Origin: Fidelibacterota bacterium
GTDB lineage: Bacteria; Fidelibacterota; UBA2242
NCBI GenBank assembly: GCA_023229045.1
Contig: JALOAB010000144.1
Coordinates: 1 to 5,804 of the forward strand
Length of the DNA stretch: 5,804 nucleotides
Reading direction: 5' to 3'
A program made the translations under genes and the position numbers. The stretch's first letter is position 1; each line of letters starts with the position of its first letter. Below, in pieces: positions 5,532-5,804 of the stretch. The notes under the pieces are model-generated. The model was not told the DNA's origin, did not search any database, and saw only the letters and a program-made list of their open reading frames with translations.

Positions 5532-5804
5532 TCAGGAATGCTCATTCTTATTCATCGAACAATCTTCATCTTCGTATTCAATCTCGACCGTCAGATGTTC
5601 GCAATGGTAAGATTCAGTCAGCGTCTTTATCCGGTTTTTAATATTTTGCACTTCGGCTCTGGTCGTGTCCGCTTCCACGACGATGTGCGTCGTGAGAACA
5701 TTATGTTCACCGTCCAGCGACCAGATATGCGTGTGGTGCGCCGATTTTACTTTTTCCAATTTGGACAGTTGACGATTGATCTCATCGTTATTGATATTTT
5801 CCGG
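5532..5804 (-). CDS. Cation diffusion facilitator (CzcD/ZitB-like) efflux protein, C-terminal domain only
   Basis: The frame is open to the window edge, so this is the last 90 residues of a gene that begins outside. It fits the cytoplasmic C-terminal domain of CDF transporters, which dimerises and binds regulatory metal; these proteins export Zn, Cd, Co or Fe in exchange for protons. Visible blocks are PENINNDEI (1-9), HHTHIWSLDG (23-32), NVLTTHIVVEAD (35-46) and YHCEHLTVEIE (66-76), which match the domain's usual PE-x-I, H-x-HIWSL and EH-(V/L)T-x-(E/Q) pattern. The His, Cys and acidic residues (including EDEDC near the end) could bind metal. The transmembrane transport part is not in view, so metal specificity cannot be read. 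It lies 54 nt upstream of the sigma gene on the same strand. A TTG-initiated short gene at 5759 is unlikely because the homology continues upstream of it. Confidence 0.85.
   Translation of the reverse strand, partial: PENINNDEINRQLSKLEKVKSAHHTHIWSLDGEHNVLTTHIVVEADTTRAEVQNIKNRIKTLTESYHCEHLTVEIEYEDEDCSMNKNEHS

Overview
The window reads as bacterial chromosome with tightly packed genes and about mid-40s % GC by eye (estimated, not computed). The gene mix is an ALDH7-type aldehyde dehydrogenase, a DUF4416 protein, a CDF metal transporter and an ECF sigma/zinc anti-sigma pair with a secreted partner. This would suit a free-living bacterium of the FCB/Zixibacteria-like or deltaproteobacterial sort, but nothing here fixes the taxonomy. 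No phage, IS, CRISPR or tRNA/rRNA signature was seen.

Left block (1-2136, minus strand): an N-terminally anchored endonuclease/exonuclease/phosphatase (EEP) fold protein is followed after 62 nt by an aldehyde dehydrogenase of the antiquitin/ALDH7 family, whose C-terminus lies outside the window. No terminator is visible between them, so they may be cotranscribed. The EEP protein has lost several residues of the family's metal-dependent catalytic site while keeping others.

Middle (2137-2901): a 171-nt divergent spacer carries plausible promoters for both directions. A lone plus-strand gene for a DUF4416 protein follows, ending 5 nt before a GC-rich hairpin (2844-2880). That hairpin lies between convergent genes and probably serves both.

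Right block (2902-5804, minus strand): transcription runs from a CDF-type cation efflux gene (only its C-terminal cytoplasmic domain is in the window) through an ECF sigma factor and a membrane anti-sigma factor with a complete zinc-binding (ZAS) motif (11-nt overlap with the sigma gene), to a 434-residue predicted secreted protein of no family I recognise (16 nt later). This last protein is an internal duplication: two divergent copies of a module with an I/V-Y-L-D-x-F-G-x-L-F motif and a C-terminal DL-K...LKK element. A run of aromatic-anchored heptads and a proline-rich hinge sit inside the second copy. The sigma, anti-sigma and duplicated protein look like one envelope-signalling operon and are the most interesting part of the window.

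Two gene starts were placed downstream of the longest possible ORF. The anti-sigma factor starts at 4891 and the secreted protein at 4206, both supported by Shine-Dalgarno sequences and by protein architecture.
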